Below, one piece after another: positions 8,610-17,244 of a DNA stretch of 64,000 bases. The first letter of the stretch is position 1. Each line of letters opens with the position of its first letter. This DNA is from Streptomyces tubercidicus. GTDB taxonomy: Bacteria; Actinomycetota; Actinomycetes; Streptomycetales; Streptomycetaceae. The translations under genes and the position numbers were made by a program. Where the stretch lies: assembly GCF_027497495.1 (NCBI RefSeq), contig NZ_CP114205.1, positions 6,200,001 through 6,264,000 on the forward strand, written 5' to 3'. The notes beneath the pieces are model-generated. The model was not told the origin of the DNA. It saw only the letters and a list, made by a program, of their open reading frames with translations, and did no database searches.

Positions 8610-9329
8610 ATGACCCACCCCACCGACGCCACCCCCGCCACTGACACCCCCCTGCCCTACGGCACCCCCGACACCCCCCGCCTCGCCGTACGCGGCGAAG
8701 CCCGCCTCGAAGTCGACCCCGAAATCGCCCGCATCGCCGTCACCATCAGCGCCCGCGGCACCGACCGCACCACCGCCCTCACCGACCTCACCCACCGCAA
8801 CGACGCCGCCCTCACCCTCATCAAGACCTACGGCGACGCCATCGAAAAACTCGAAACCGGCACCTTCAGCCTCACCCCCCAGCTCACCGAAAAAGGCCGC
8901 CACGAACGCATCCGCGCCTACCACGGACGCGTCACCCACACCGCCACCCTCAACGACTTCACCATCCTCGGCGAACTCACCACCCGCCTCGCCGACCTCG
9001 ACCTCACCCGCGTCGACGGCCCCTGGTGGGCACTGCGCCCCGACTCACCCGCCCACCGCGCCGCCCGCACCCAAGCCGTCCACGAAGCCGTCCAGCGCGC
9101 CCGCGAATACGCCGAAGCCCTCGGCGCCCGCCTCGACGCCCTCCTCGAAATCGCCGACCTCGGCGCCGAGAACACCGCCCCCGACCAGGCCCCCGGCATG
9201 CGCGGCTTCGCCGGATACGGTCGCGCCGCCGTCCAGGAAACCGCCCCCGCCCTCGATCTCGAACCCCAGCGCCAAGCCGTCTACGCCCACCTCAACGCAC
9301 GCTTCACCATGACCCGTCCCGTACTGTGA
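8610..9329 (+). CDS. SIMPL-domain protein (DUF541)
   Basis: This 239-aa protein of the SIMPL/DUF541 family (Omp28/BP26 and YggE relatives) matches over most of its length: RLAVRGEARLEVDPEIARI near 23-41, SLTPQLTE near 90, and a C-terminal AREYAEALGARL helix near 160. Unlike secreted members it has no signal peptide, so a cytoplasmic location is inferred. Function is not established for the actinobacterial branch; BP26 and YggE are linked to stress responses. It is preceded by GGGAG. It follows desB by 116 bp and shares that block's A-ending codon preference. Confidence 0.85.
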   Translation: MTHPTDATPATDTPLPYGTPDTPRLAVRGEARLEVDPEIARIAVTISARGTDRTTALTDLTHRNDAALTLIKTYGDAIEKLETGTFSLTPQLTEKGRHERIRAYHGRVTHTATLNDFTILGELTTRLADLDLTRVDGPWWALRPDSPAHRAARTQAVHEAVQRAREYAEALGARLDALLEIADLGAENTAPDQAPGMRGFAGYGRAAVQETAPALDLEPQRQAVYAHLNARFTMTRPVL

Positions 9330-9443
9330 GACCAGGCGCATGGAATGAATTCCTGCTCATCGGAGCGCCGCCGCGCCCATTCCATTACTTGTCAACAGCC
9401 TTTCATCAAGCGCTCGTTGAGCAGTCACTTCGCCACCGTTCCC

Positions 9444-9472
9444 TACCGCTCGGTAAGTCATAGAGTCGAAAC
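9444..9472 (+). promoter_or_regulatory. pyk promoter region with palindrome and leaderless-type -10
   Basis: TAGAGT (9461-9466) lies 6 nt before the pyk ATG, the spacing of a leaderless transcript. Just upstream, TACCGCTCGGTA (9444-9455) is a 12-bp palindrome with a 2-bp centre, well placed for a repressor. A weaker inverted repeat, ATGGAATG / CATTCCAT (9340-9385), lies between the SIMPL gene stop and this promoter. Confidence 0.45.
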
Positions 9473-10909
9473 ATGCGCCGAGCAAAGATCGTCTGCACTC
9501 TGGGACCCGCCACCGACTCGTACGAGCAGATCAAAGCCCTCGTCGACGCCGGAATGGACATCGCCCGCTTCAACCTCAGCCACGGCACCTACGCCGACCA
9601 CGAAGCGCGATTCGACCGGGTCCGCAAAGCATCCGAAGAAAGCCACCGCAGCGTCGGCATCCTCGCCGATCTTCAAGGCCCGAAGATCCGCCTCGGCCGA
9701 TTCCGCGAAGGCCCCGTACTTCTCGAACGCGACGACGAGTTCACCATCACCGTCGAACCCGCCGTAGAAGGCGACCGCCACCTCTGCGGCACCACCTACC
9801 ACGGCCTCGCCACCGACGTCACCACCGGCGAACGCATCCTCGTCGACGACGGCAAAGTCACCCTCGAAGTCACCGGCGTCGACGGACCCCACGTCCACAC
9901 CAAGGTCATCGAAGGCGGCATGGTCTCCGACCACAAGGGCCTCAACCTCCCCGGCGTCGCCGTCTCCGTCCCCGCCCTCTCCGAAAAAGACCAGGACGAC
10001 CTCCGCTGGGCCCTGCGCTACGGCGCCGACATCATCGCCCTCTCCTTCGTCCGCAGCGGCCGCGACATCGAAGACGTCCACCGCATCATGCGCGAGGAAA
10101 ACCGCTTCCTGCCCGTCATCGCCAAGGTCGAAAAACCCCAGGCCGTCGACAACATCAACGACATCGTCGCCGCCTTCGACGGCATCATGGTCGCCCGCGG
10201 CGACCTCGGCGTCGAAATGCCCCTCGAAACCGTGCCGATCGTCCAGAAGCGCGCCATCAAACTCGCCAAGCGCAACGCCAAACCGGTCATCGTCGCCACC
10301 CAGATGCTCGACTCGATGATCGACAACTCCCGCCCCACCCGCGCCGAGGCCTCCGACGTCGCCAACGCCGTCATCGACGGCACCGACGCCGTCATGCTCT
10401 CCGGCGAAACCAGCGTCGGGAAATACCCCACCGAAACCGTCAAAACCATGAGCCGCATCGTCGAAGCCGCCGAGGAAGACCTCCTCGCCAAGGGCCTCCC
10501 GCCGCTCACCGAAGCCAACAAGCCCCGCACCCAGGGCGGCGCCGTCGCCCGCGCCGCCGCCGACATGGGCGACTTCCTCGGCGCCAAACTCCTCGTCGCC
10601 TTCACCCAGTCCGGCGACACCGTCCGCCGCCTCTCCCGCTACCGCTCGCCCATCCCGCTGCTGGCCTTCACCCCCGACCCGGCCACCCGCTCCCAGCTCA
10701 ACGTCAGCTGGGGCGTGGAGACCTTCCTCGGCCCCACCGTCAACTCCACCGACGAGATGGTCGCCCAGGTCGACGAACAACTCCTCCGGATCGGCCGCTG
10801 CCAGAAGGGCGACGTCGTCATCATCACCGCCGGCTCCCCGCCCGGCATCCCCGGCTCCACCAACCTCGTCCGCGTCCACCACATCGGCGAGGACGACACC
10901 CCGAAGTAG
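9473..10909 (+). CDS. pyk: pyruvate kinase
   Basis: This 478-aa glycolytic enzyme transfers phosphate from phosphoenolpyruvate to ADP. It opens with the family signature MRRAKIVCTLGPA, has RFNLSHG near 24-30, the active-site segment IAKVEKPQAV near 218, the metal-binding ARGDLGVE near 242, and VATQMLDSM near 280. The C-terminal allosteric domain follows. Full length for bacterial pyruvate kinase. There is no clear ribosome-binding site; a -10-like TAGAGT six bases before the ATG suggests leaderless translation. Glu codons are mostly GAA until about 10,520 and mainly GAG in the last 200 nt. Confidence 0.97.
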   Translation: MRRAKIVCTLGPATDSYEQIKALVDAGMDIARFNLSHGTYADHEARFDRVRKASEESHRSVGILADLQGPKIRLGRFREGPVLLERDDEFTITVEPAVEGDRHLCGTTYHGLATDVTTGERILVDDGKVTLEVTGVDGPHVHTKVIEGGMVSDHKGLNLPGVAVSVPALSEKDQDDLRWALRYGADIIALSFVRSGRDIEDVHRIMREENRFLPVIAKVEKPQAVDNINDIVAAFDGIMVARGDLGVEMPLETVPIVQKRAIKLAKRNAKPVIVATQMLDSMIDNSRPTRAEASDVANAVIDGTDAVMLSGETSVGKYPTETVKTMSRIVEAAEEDLLAKGLPPLTEANKPRTQGGAVARAAADMGDFLGAKLLVAFTQSGDTVRRLSRYRSPIPLLAFTPDPATRSQLNVSWGVETFLGPTVNSTDEMVAQVDEQLLRIGRCQKGDVVIITAGSPPGIPGSTNLVRVHHIGEDDTPK

Positions 10910-10964
10910 CCCCACCCCATGCACCACGCTCCCCCTGGGCCGAGGTACCTGACTGCCGTCCCCG

Positions 10965-11738
10965 TCAGTACTTCGGCCCGATGTGTTGATCCATGAGGGC
11001 CACGGATGCCTTGCGGGCGACGGAGATGTTCTCCGCCCTGCGGGACTGCCGGCCGGACTTCCACTCCACCCCGACCTTGTCGAGGGTGTCGGTGTAGAGC
11101 CGCACGATGTCGACGGACCTGTTGGTGAAGAAGTACCGGGGGTATTCGTAGCGCTTGCGCTCGCCGCCGACCGTGCGCGTCGTCCAGTTGGTGATCCGGC
11201 AGCCGTCGGAGTGCATCAGCCCGCGCAGGAACTCCCACGGATGGTCGTCCACGATCTGCTGCTGCCAGGCGTCGAGTTGGATCCGCCGCTCGTGTTTCTT
11301 GCCCGGTCCGTGCTGGGGGAAGAGGCACGGCCAGTGGTGGCTGTAGCTCGTCACCATGACGCAGCCCTGGCACTGGACATTGCACACGCTGTTCATCGGC
11401 CGGACCGCCTTGATCGCCTCCCGGCAGGTCGCGATGAGCCCCGGCCAGGCGTCCGCGCAGGCAATCCGGAGCGCGTATCCGCGACGCCCCGGCTGTTTGC
11501 TGAGGCATCCGTCCCCGAGATAGAGGCCGAGTAAGTAGGCGTATGCCGTGGCCGCCTCAGGTGGGCGTGGCACCCGCTCGCATCGCGGGCATTCGGTCCT
11601 GCGGGAGAGGGGCTCGACCCTGGTCTGCCAGGAGCGGATGGCGAAGCGGGATATTCCGGTCTGCTTGCTCACGGAGTTGAGACTGCGGCCCTGGGCGACG
11701 AGGGCGAGGGTCTGCTCGCGCGTACTGCGGTCGTACAT
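10965..11738 (-). CDS. HTH plus LAGLIDADG homing-endonuclease-like protein
   Basis: This 257-aa protein begins with a short HTH of transposase/recombinase type (residues 5-40: LALVAQGRSLNSVSKQTGIS). Two LAGLIDADG-type helices follow: YLLGLYLGDGC near 68-78 and FLRGLMHSDGC near 167-177, each ending in the acidic residue expected to bind the catalytic metal. It lies directly downstream of the tRNA-Leu gene on the same strand. Leu69, inside the first LAGLIDADG helix, is encoded by TTA (11532-11534), so translation should need bldA. Free-standing relatives near tRNA genes are often annotated only as HTH proteins. DNA cleavage is inferred from the motifs; a regulatory role is possible. Confidence 0.8.
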   Translation of the reverse strand: MYDRSTREQTLALVAQGRSLNSVSKQTGISRFAIRSWQTRVEPLSRRTECPRCERVPRPPEAATAYAYLLGLYLGDGCLSKQPGRRGYALRIACADAWPGLIATCREAIKAVRPMNSVCNVQCQGCVMVTSYSHHWPCLFPQHGPGKKHERRIQLDAWQQQIVDDHPWEFLRGLMHSDGCRITNWTTRTVGGERKRYEYPRYFFTNRSVDIVRLYTDTLDKVGVEWKSGRQSRRAENISVARKASVALMDQHIGPKY

Positions 11739-11785
11739 ATATGCGAGCTTGGAGCGAGAGGGGCCTTCTCAGTCCTGGTCGAGCC

Positions 11786-11811
11786 GATGTTCGCTCTATT
11801 GAGCGAACATC
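11786..11811 (-). terminator. perfect hairpin between tRNA-Leu and the endonuclease gene
   Basis: Arms of 11 bp (GATGTTCGCTC and its exact complement) flank a TATT loop. It sits 37 bp past the tRNA 3' end on the minus strand and 48 bp before the endonuclease gene start. It could terminate or process the tRNA transcript. Its perfect dyad symmetry also suits a DNA-protein site such as an operator of the HTH protein. Confidence 0.55.
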
Positions 11812-11847
11812 CTCGAATCTCAGGTGACCTTGGAATCGAAGGTGAAG

Positions 11848-11922
11848 TGCCCCGGGTCGGACTCGAACCGACACTGTATGGGTTTTGAATCCATTGCCTG
11901 CTGCCAATTGGGCTACCGGGGC
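11848..11922 (-). tRNA. tRNA-Leu (anticodon CAA), short variable arm
   Basis: The minus strand folds into a 75-nt cloverleaf. It has a 7-bp acceptor stem GCCCCGG/CCGGGGC, a 3-bp D stem, an anticodon loop TTCAAAA giving CAA (reads UUG, Leu), a T-arm GTCGG-TTCGAGT-CCGAC and discriminator A. CCA is not encoded. Two features are odd: the variable region is only 5 nt although bacterial leucine tRNAs are normally class II with a long arm, and the last anticodon-stem pair is A-C. Near-identical 12-bp sequences, GGAATCGAAGGT (11832-11843) and GGAATCCAAGGT (11927-11938), flank it. Confidence 0.9.
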
Positions 11923-12018
11923 CAACGGAATCCAAGGTTAATGCCTACCTGCTGTGGGACCACCTTACAGGAGATGGGTAGGCTCATGGGGCACCACCTG
12001 CCTGGAATGAGGAGTCCC

Positions 12019-12672
12019 GTGAGCGCCGCCGAGCCCGAGCAGCCCGTCGCCGATGACGATCAGTCGCATGTCCCGCCGCTGACCACGCGGGTCGTGATCG
12101 CCGAGGACGAGGCCCTCATCCGTCTCGATCTCAAAGAGATGCTGGAGGAGGAGGGCTACACCGTCGTCGGCGAGGCCGGGGACGGGCAGACCGCCGTGGA
12201 GCTGGCCCGGGAGCACCGTCCCGATCTGGTGATCCTGGACGTGAAGATGCCGGTGCTGGACGGCATCTCGGCGGCCGAGAAGATCGCCGAGGAGAGCATC
12301 GCGCCGGTGCTGATGCTGACCGCGTTCTCGCAGCGTGAGCTGGTGGAGCGGGCGCGGGACGCGGGTGCGATGGCGTATCTGGTGAAGCCGTTCTCGAAGA
12401 GCGATGTGGTTCCGGCGATCGAGATGGCGGTGAGCCGGTTCACCGAGTTGCGGACGCTGGAGCAGGAGGTCGCGGATCTCACGCAGCGGCTGGAGACGCG
12501 GAAGCTGGTGGATCGGGCGAAGAGCATTCTGCAGACGCAGTACGGGCTGACGGAGCCGGCCGCGTTCCGGTGGATTCAGAAGACGTCGATGGACCGGCGG
12601 TTGTCGATGCAGCAGGTTGCCGAGGCGGTTATCGAGGACGCCGAGGAGAAGAAGCAGCAGAAGGACAAGTAG
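12019..12672 (+). CDS. pdtaR: ANTAR response regulator (PdtaR-like)
   Basis: This 217-aa response regulator has an N-terminal receiver domain and a C-terminal ANTAR RNA-binding domain. The receiver shows the acidic pocket EDEA near 35, the phospho-acceptor Asp in LVILDVKMP near 74, and KPF near 124. The ANTAR part (residues about 150-205, AKSILQTQYGL to MQQVAEAV) binds paired RNA hairpins to prevent transcription termination. The mycobacterial relative is phosphorylated by the kinase PdtaS, which is not in this window. A GTG start was chosen because GAGGAG lies 5 nt upstream; an earlier ATG at 11986 lacks this. The gene converges on livF. Confidence 0.92.
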   Translation: MSAAEPEQPVADDDQSHVPPLTTRVVIAEDEALIRLDLKEMLEEEGYTVVGEAGDGQTAVELAREHRPDLVILDVKMPVLDGISAAEKIAEESIAPVLMLTAFSQRELVERARDAGAMAYLVKPFSKSDVVPAIEMAVSRFTELRTLEQEVADLTQRLETRKLVDRAKSILQTQYGLTEPAAFRWIQKTSMDRRLSMQQVAEAVIEDAEEKKQQKDK

Positions 12673-12695
12673 GGCGTGTAGTAGTGAGCGGGTGG

Positions 12696-12731
12696 GCGGC
12701 CCCGTACCGGTGTGGACCGGTGCGGGGCCGC
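12696..12731. terminator. bidirectional terminator between pdtaR and livF
   Basis: A 15-bp stem with one mismatch (GCGGCCCCGTACCGG / CCGGTGCGGGGCCGC) and a 6-nt loop sits in the convergent gap. It can serve both genes. Confidence 0.75.
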
Positions 12732-12753
12732 TCGCTGTTGTGGCGTGGTGGGG

Positions 12754-13466
12754 TCAGTCTTCGCCGAGGTACGCCTTGCGGACGGATTCGTCGTGGAGGA
12801 GGGCTTGGCCGCTGCCGGAGTGGACGATGCGGCCGATTTCCATGACGTGTCCTTGGTCGGCGAGGGAGAGCGCGGCCTGGGCGTTCTGTTCGACGAGGAG
12901 GATGGTGGTGCCTTGGGAGCGGAGTTCGCGGATGGTCTCCATGATTTTCTGCATCATGATCGGGGAGAGGCCCATGGAGGGTTCGTCGAGCATGAGGAGT
13001 TTGGGGCGGGACATCAGGGCGCGGCCCATGGCGAGCATTTGCTGTTCGCCGCCGGAGAGGGTGCCGGAGGCTTGTTTGCTGCGTTCGCCGAGGATGGGGA
13101 AGAGGTCGTAGACGCGCTGGATGTCTTTTTCGATGCCGTCGGCGTCTTTGCGGAGGAAGGCGCCGAGCTTGAGGTTTTCGGCGATGGTGAGGCGGGGGAA
13201 GAGGCGGCGGCCTTCGGGGGAGTGGGCGAGGCCGCGTTCGACGATTTTGTGGGCGGGGACGCCGTTGAGGGGTTCGCCGTCGAAGGTGATCTTTCCGGCG
13301 AGGGGCTTGAGGAGGCCGGAGAGGGTGCGCAGGGTGGTGGTTTTTCCGGCGCCGTTGGTGCCGATGAGGGTGACGGCCTGGCCTTCTTCGACGGCGAAGG
13401 AGATGCCTTTGACGGCTTCGATTTTGCCGTAGGCGACGCGGAGGTCCTCGACTTCGAGTAGTGCGG

Positions 13467-13470
<4 letters not shown>
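12754..13470 (-). CDS. livF: branched-chain amino-acid ABC transporter ATP-binding protein LivF
   Basis: This 238-aa ATPase subunit of a high-affinity Leu/Ile/Val-type importer has Walker A GTNGAGKTT near 37-45, ABC signature LSGGEQQ near 137 and Walker B LLMLDEPS near 156. The start (MTALLEVEDL) overlaps the livG stop as ATGA, so translation is coupled. It is the last gene of the leftward livKHMGF operon and is followed by a strong hairpin. It pairs with LivG as the energising dimer. Substrate specificity cannot be set from the ATPase. Confidence 0.93.
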
Positions 13471-14398
<928 letters not shown>

Positions 14399-14402
<4 letters not shown>

Positions 14403-16192
14403 GCCTTTGCCTGGGTGGCGCCGAGGGTGGCGTCTGCGTCGGGGAGGCGCTGGTCGGGCACGTCGAGTTGGCCGGTTTCGCGGAATTCGAGCTGCTTTCG
14501 GCGGTCGGGGATGAGGCCCTCGGGGCGGTAGCGCATGAGGAGGACGAGGGCGATGCCGAAGAGCAGGAGTTGGTAGTCCTGGATGAAGTCGAGTTTGGCC
14601 GGGATGAGGAAGAGGAGGGCGGCGCCGACGAGGGGGCCGCTGAGGGTTCCCATGCCGCCGAGGATGACGGCGGCGAGGAGGAAGGCGGAGTTGGGGGGTT
14701 GGGGCCCGGCGAACTGGAACTGTTCGGGTGTGGTGGTGGTGACGACGTGGGCGTGGACGGTGCCGGCGAGTCCGGCGAGCGCGGCGCCGAGGGCGAAGGC
14801 GAGCAGGCGGAGCCGGAAGCTGTTGATGCCCATGGCGATGGCGGCGGTTTCGTCTTCGCGGATGGCGATCCAGGCGCGGCCGATGCGGGAGGCGGCGGCG
14901 CGTCGGAAGACGAGGACGACGAAGGCCGTGACGAGGATCATCAGCAGGTAGTAGTTGCCGTAGGTGGCGATGGGGATGCCGAGGATGGTGTGGGGTTCGC
15001 CGAAGTTGAACCCGAATATTTCGAGGTTGGGGATGTTGGGGATGCCCATGGCGCCGTTGGTGATGTCGGGGCCGGTGGTGCCGTTGAGGTTGAGCATGGC
15101 GATGCGGAAGATCTCACCGAAGCCGAGGGTGACGATGGCGAGGTAGTCGCCGCGGAGCCGCAGTGTCGGGGCGCCGATGAGGACGCCGAAGACGAGGGAG
15201 GCGGCGGCGCCGGTGAGGAGGGCTGCCCAGAAGGGGAAGTGGAGTCCGAAGGCGGATTCGGGGGAGCCGGAGACGAGGGCGGCGGCGTAGGCGCCGACGC
15301 CGAGGAAGGCGACGTAGCCGAGGTCGAGGAGGCCGGCGAGGCCGACGACGACGTTGAGGCCCAGGGCGACGGTGGCGAAGATCAGGATGTTGGCCCCGAT
15401 GATCGTGTATTGGTCGGTGTCCTGGGTGAAGGGGAAGCAGGCGGCGGAGAGGAAGGCCGCGCCGAGGGCGACGCCGCGGTGGGTGTGGGTGAGTGCGGTG
15501 AGCCGTGCGATGAGTCCGGCCCGGTGGAGGGCGGGGATGGCGAGCACCATGAAGAGCAGGTAGCCGACGAAGGGGGCGCCGTCGTCGGTGTCGATGCCGT
15601 AGGTGAAGGCGAGGAGTCCGGCGGCGAAGGCGGCGGCGATGATCAGGATCTCGGCCCAGGAGGGGAGTTCACGGGTGCGGCGCCGTAGGGGGGATGCCGT
15701 GAGGCTCGCGGTGAAGCGCTGCCAGGGGGTGCGGTGGGGTGTGTCGGTGGGCTGGTCGGGCGGCAGTGCGAGGGCGCCGGCCAGGGTGATGAGGGAGGTG
15801 AGGGCGGCGAGGGCGCCGCCGGGTTCGAGGTTGATCAGTCCGCCGAGCTGGACGGCGATGGCGATCAGGGTGAACCAGGTGGCGGCGAAGGTGGCGAGGG
15901 CGGCGAGGAGGGTGGGGGCGTGGCGTCCTGCGGGGGTGAGCCATTGCAGGCCGCGGAGGCCGAGTGCGGCGAGGGCGAACAGCAGGGTGAGGGCGCCGCC
16001 GACGAGGGTGATGAGCTGGAGTCCGGCGGGGGAGAGGTAGTAGGTGAGGTCGCCGGGGAAGTCGCTGCTCCAGGTCCAGGCGAGGGCGGTGCTGGCGGCG
16101 GTGGCCAGGGCGCCTGCGGCGGTGAGGAGGCGTGCGGTGCGTTCGGGCAGCGGGATCAGGCCGCGGGCCGGGGTGGTGGTGTGGGTGGTCAT
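14399..16192 (-). CDS. livM: branched-chain amino-acid ABC transporter permease LivM (long form)
   Basis: This 597-aa integral membrane permease has its LivM core in the C-terminal half, with the usual YVAFLGVGAYAAAL and LRLRGDYLAIVTLGFGEI segments near 390-480. The first 250-290 residues add several predicted membrane spans (SAGLQLITLVGGALTLL-like, GLLAFTYGI) not found in the roughly 320-420-aa enteric proteins. A long N-terminus is common in Streptomyces LivM, from recall. The start MTTHTTTPA follows livH by only a few bases. With LivH it forms the channel. Confidence 0.92.
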
Positions 16193-16197
16193 CGGTA

Positions 16198-17127
16198 TCA
16201 CGCCCGATCCGCGACGCGTTCGCCCAGGAGGCCTTGTGGTCTCAGGAGGAGTACGAGGATGAGGAGGACGAAGGCCCAGACGTCCTTCCAGGCTCCGCCG
16301 CCGAATTGCTCCATGCCGGGTATGTCCTCGATGTAGGCGGTGGCGAGGGCTTCGGCGACGCCGAGGACGACGCCGCCGAGCATGGCGCCGTAGATGTTGC
16401 CGATGCCGCCGAGTACGGCTGCGGTGAAGGCTTTGAGGCCCATGATGAAGCCCATGCGGAACTGGACCTCGCCGGTGCGCAGTCCGTAGGCGACGGCGGC
16501 GACGCCGGCGAAGGCGGCGCCGATGGCGAAGGCGAGGACGATGATGCGGTCGGTGTTGATGCCCATGAGCTTGGCGGTGTCGGGGTCTTGCGCGGTGGCT
16601 TGCATGGCGCGGCCGCTGCGGGTTTTGGCGACGAAGAAGCCGAGGGCGATCATGCAGGCGGGGGCGGCGACGAGGACGAAGAGGTCGCCGCGTTGGACGG
16701 TGGCGCCGAGGATCTCGAAGGCGTGGCCTTTGAACTGGGGGAAGACGCGGGCTTGTTTGCCGTCGGGGTACCACTTCCAGATGGCTTGCTGGAGGGCGAT
16801 GGACAGGCCGATGGCGGTGATGAGGGGGGCGAGGCGTGGGGCGCCGCGCAGGGGTCGGTAGGCGAATCGTTCCGCGGCGATGCCGACGAGGACGGATACG
16901 GCGATGCCGCCGAGGAGCATGGCCGGCAGGGCGAGGATCAGTGAGGTACCGGACGGCAGCGCCAGGTAGACGCTGAGCGCTCCGAAGCCGCCGACCATGA
17001 AGATCTCGCCGTGGGCGAAGTTGATGAGCTGGACGATTCCGTAGACCATCGTGTAGCCGATCGCGATGAGTCCGTACATCGCGCCGAGGATGAGTCCGTT
17101 GGCCAGCTGTTGCGGCAGTTCGCTCAC
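16198..17127 (-). CDS. livH: branched-chain amino-acid ABC transporter permease LivH
   Basis: This 309-aa permease has about eight membrane spans and the family opening QQLANGLILGAMYGLIAIGY, plus NFAHGEIFMVGGF near 38-50, typical of LivH. GTG start with GGAGG a few bases upstream. It is the first gene after the livK/livH intergenic hairpin and is followed within 5 nt by livM. It forms the transmembrane channel with LivM, fed by the lipoprotein encoded at 17245-18480. Confidence 0.93.
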   Translation of the reverse strand: MSELPQQLANGLILGAMYGLIAIGYTMVYGIVQLINFAHGEIFMVGGFGALSVYLALPSGTSLILALPAMLLGGIAVSVLVGIAAERFAYRPLRGAPRLAPLITAIGLSIALQQAIWKWYPDGKQARVFPQFKGHAFEILGATVQRGDLFVLVAAPACMIALGFFVAKTRSGRAMQATAQDPDTAKLMGINTDRIIVLAFAIGAAFAGVAAVAYGLRTGEVQFRMGFIMGLKAFTAAVLGGIGNIYGAMLGGVVLGVAEALATAYIEDIPGMEQFGGGAWKDVWAFVLLILVLLLRPQGLLGERVADRA

Positions 17128-17181
17128 CGCAGGGCCTCCGTTGCGTGGGAGTGAGGAGAAGCCGGGGTTCCCGGTGTGCCA

Positions 17182-17224
17182 CGGGCCGCGCCAGGGGGGC
17201 GTTGGTGCGTCCTGGCGCGGCCCG
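17182..17224 (-). terminator. livK-livH intergenic hairpin (attenuator/processing site)
   Basis: A perfect 14-bp stem (CGGGCCGCGCCAGG and complement) with a 15-nt loop lies between the binding-protein gene and the permease genes. In many ABC operons such a hairpin keeps the binding protein more abundant than the membrane parts, by partial termination or by protecting the upstream mRNA. Confidence 0.65.
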
Positions 17225-17244
17225 GGGTGGGGTGGTGCGGTGGG

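Noticed and set aside
9458-10927. A 489-codon minus-strand frame opposite pyk.
   Set aside because: Acidic low-complexity shadow of a canonical pyruvate kinase gene.
11848-11922. Reading the plus strand of the tRNA locus as tRNA-Gln(TTG).
   Set aside because: The T-loop consensus TTCGAGTCC and the acceptor/D-arm order are correct only on the minus strand.
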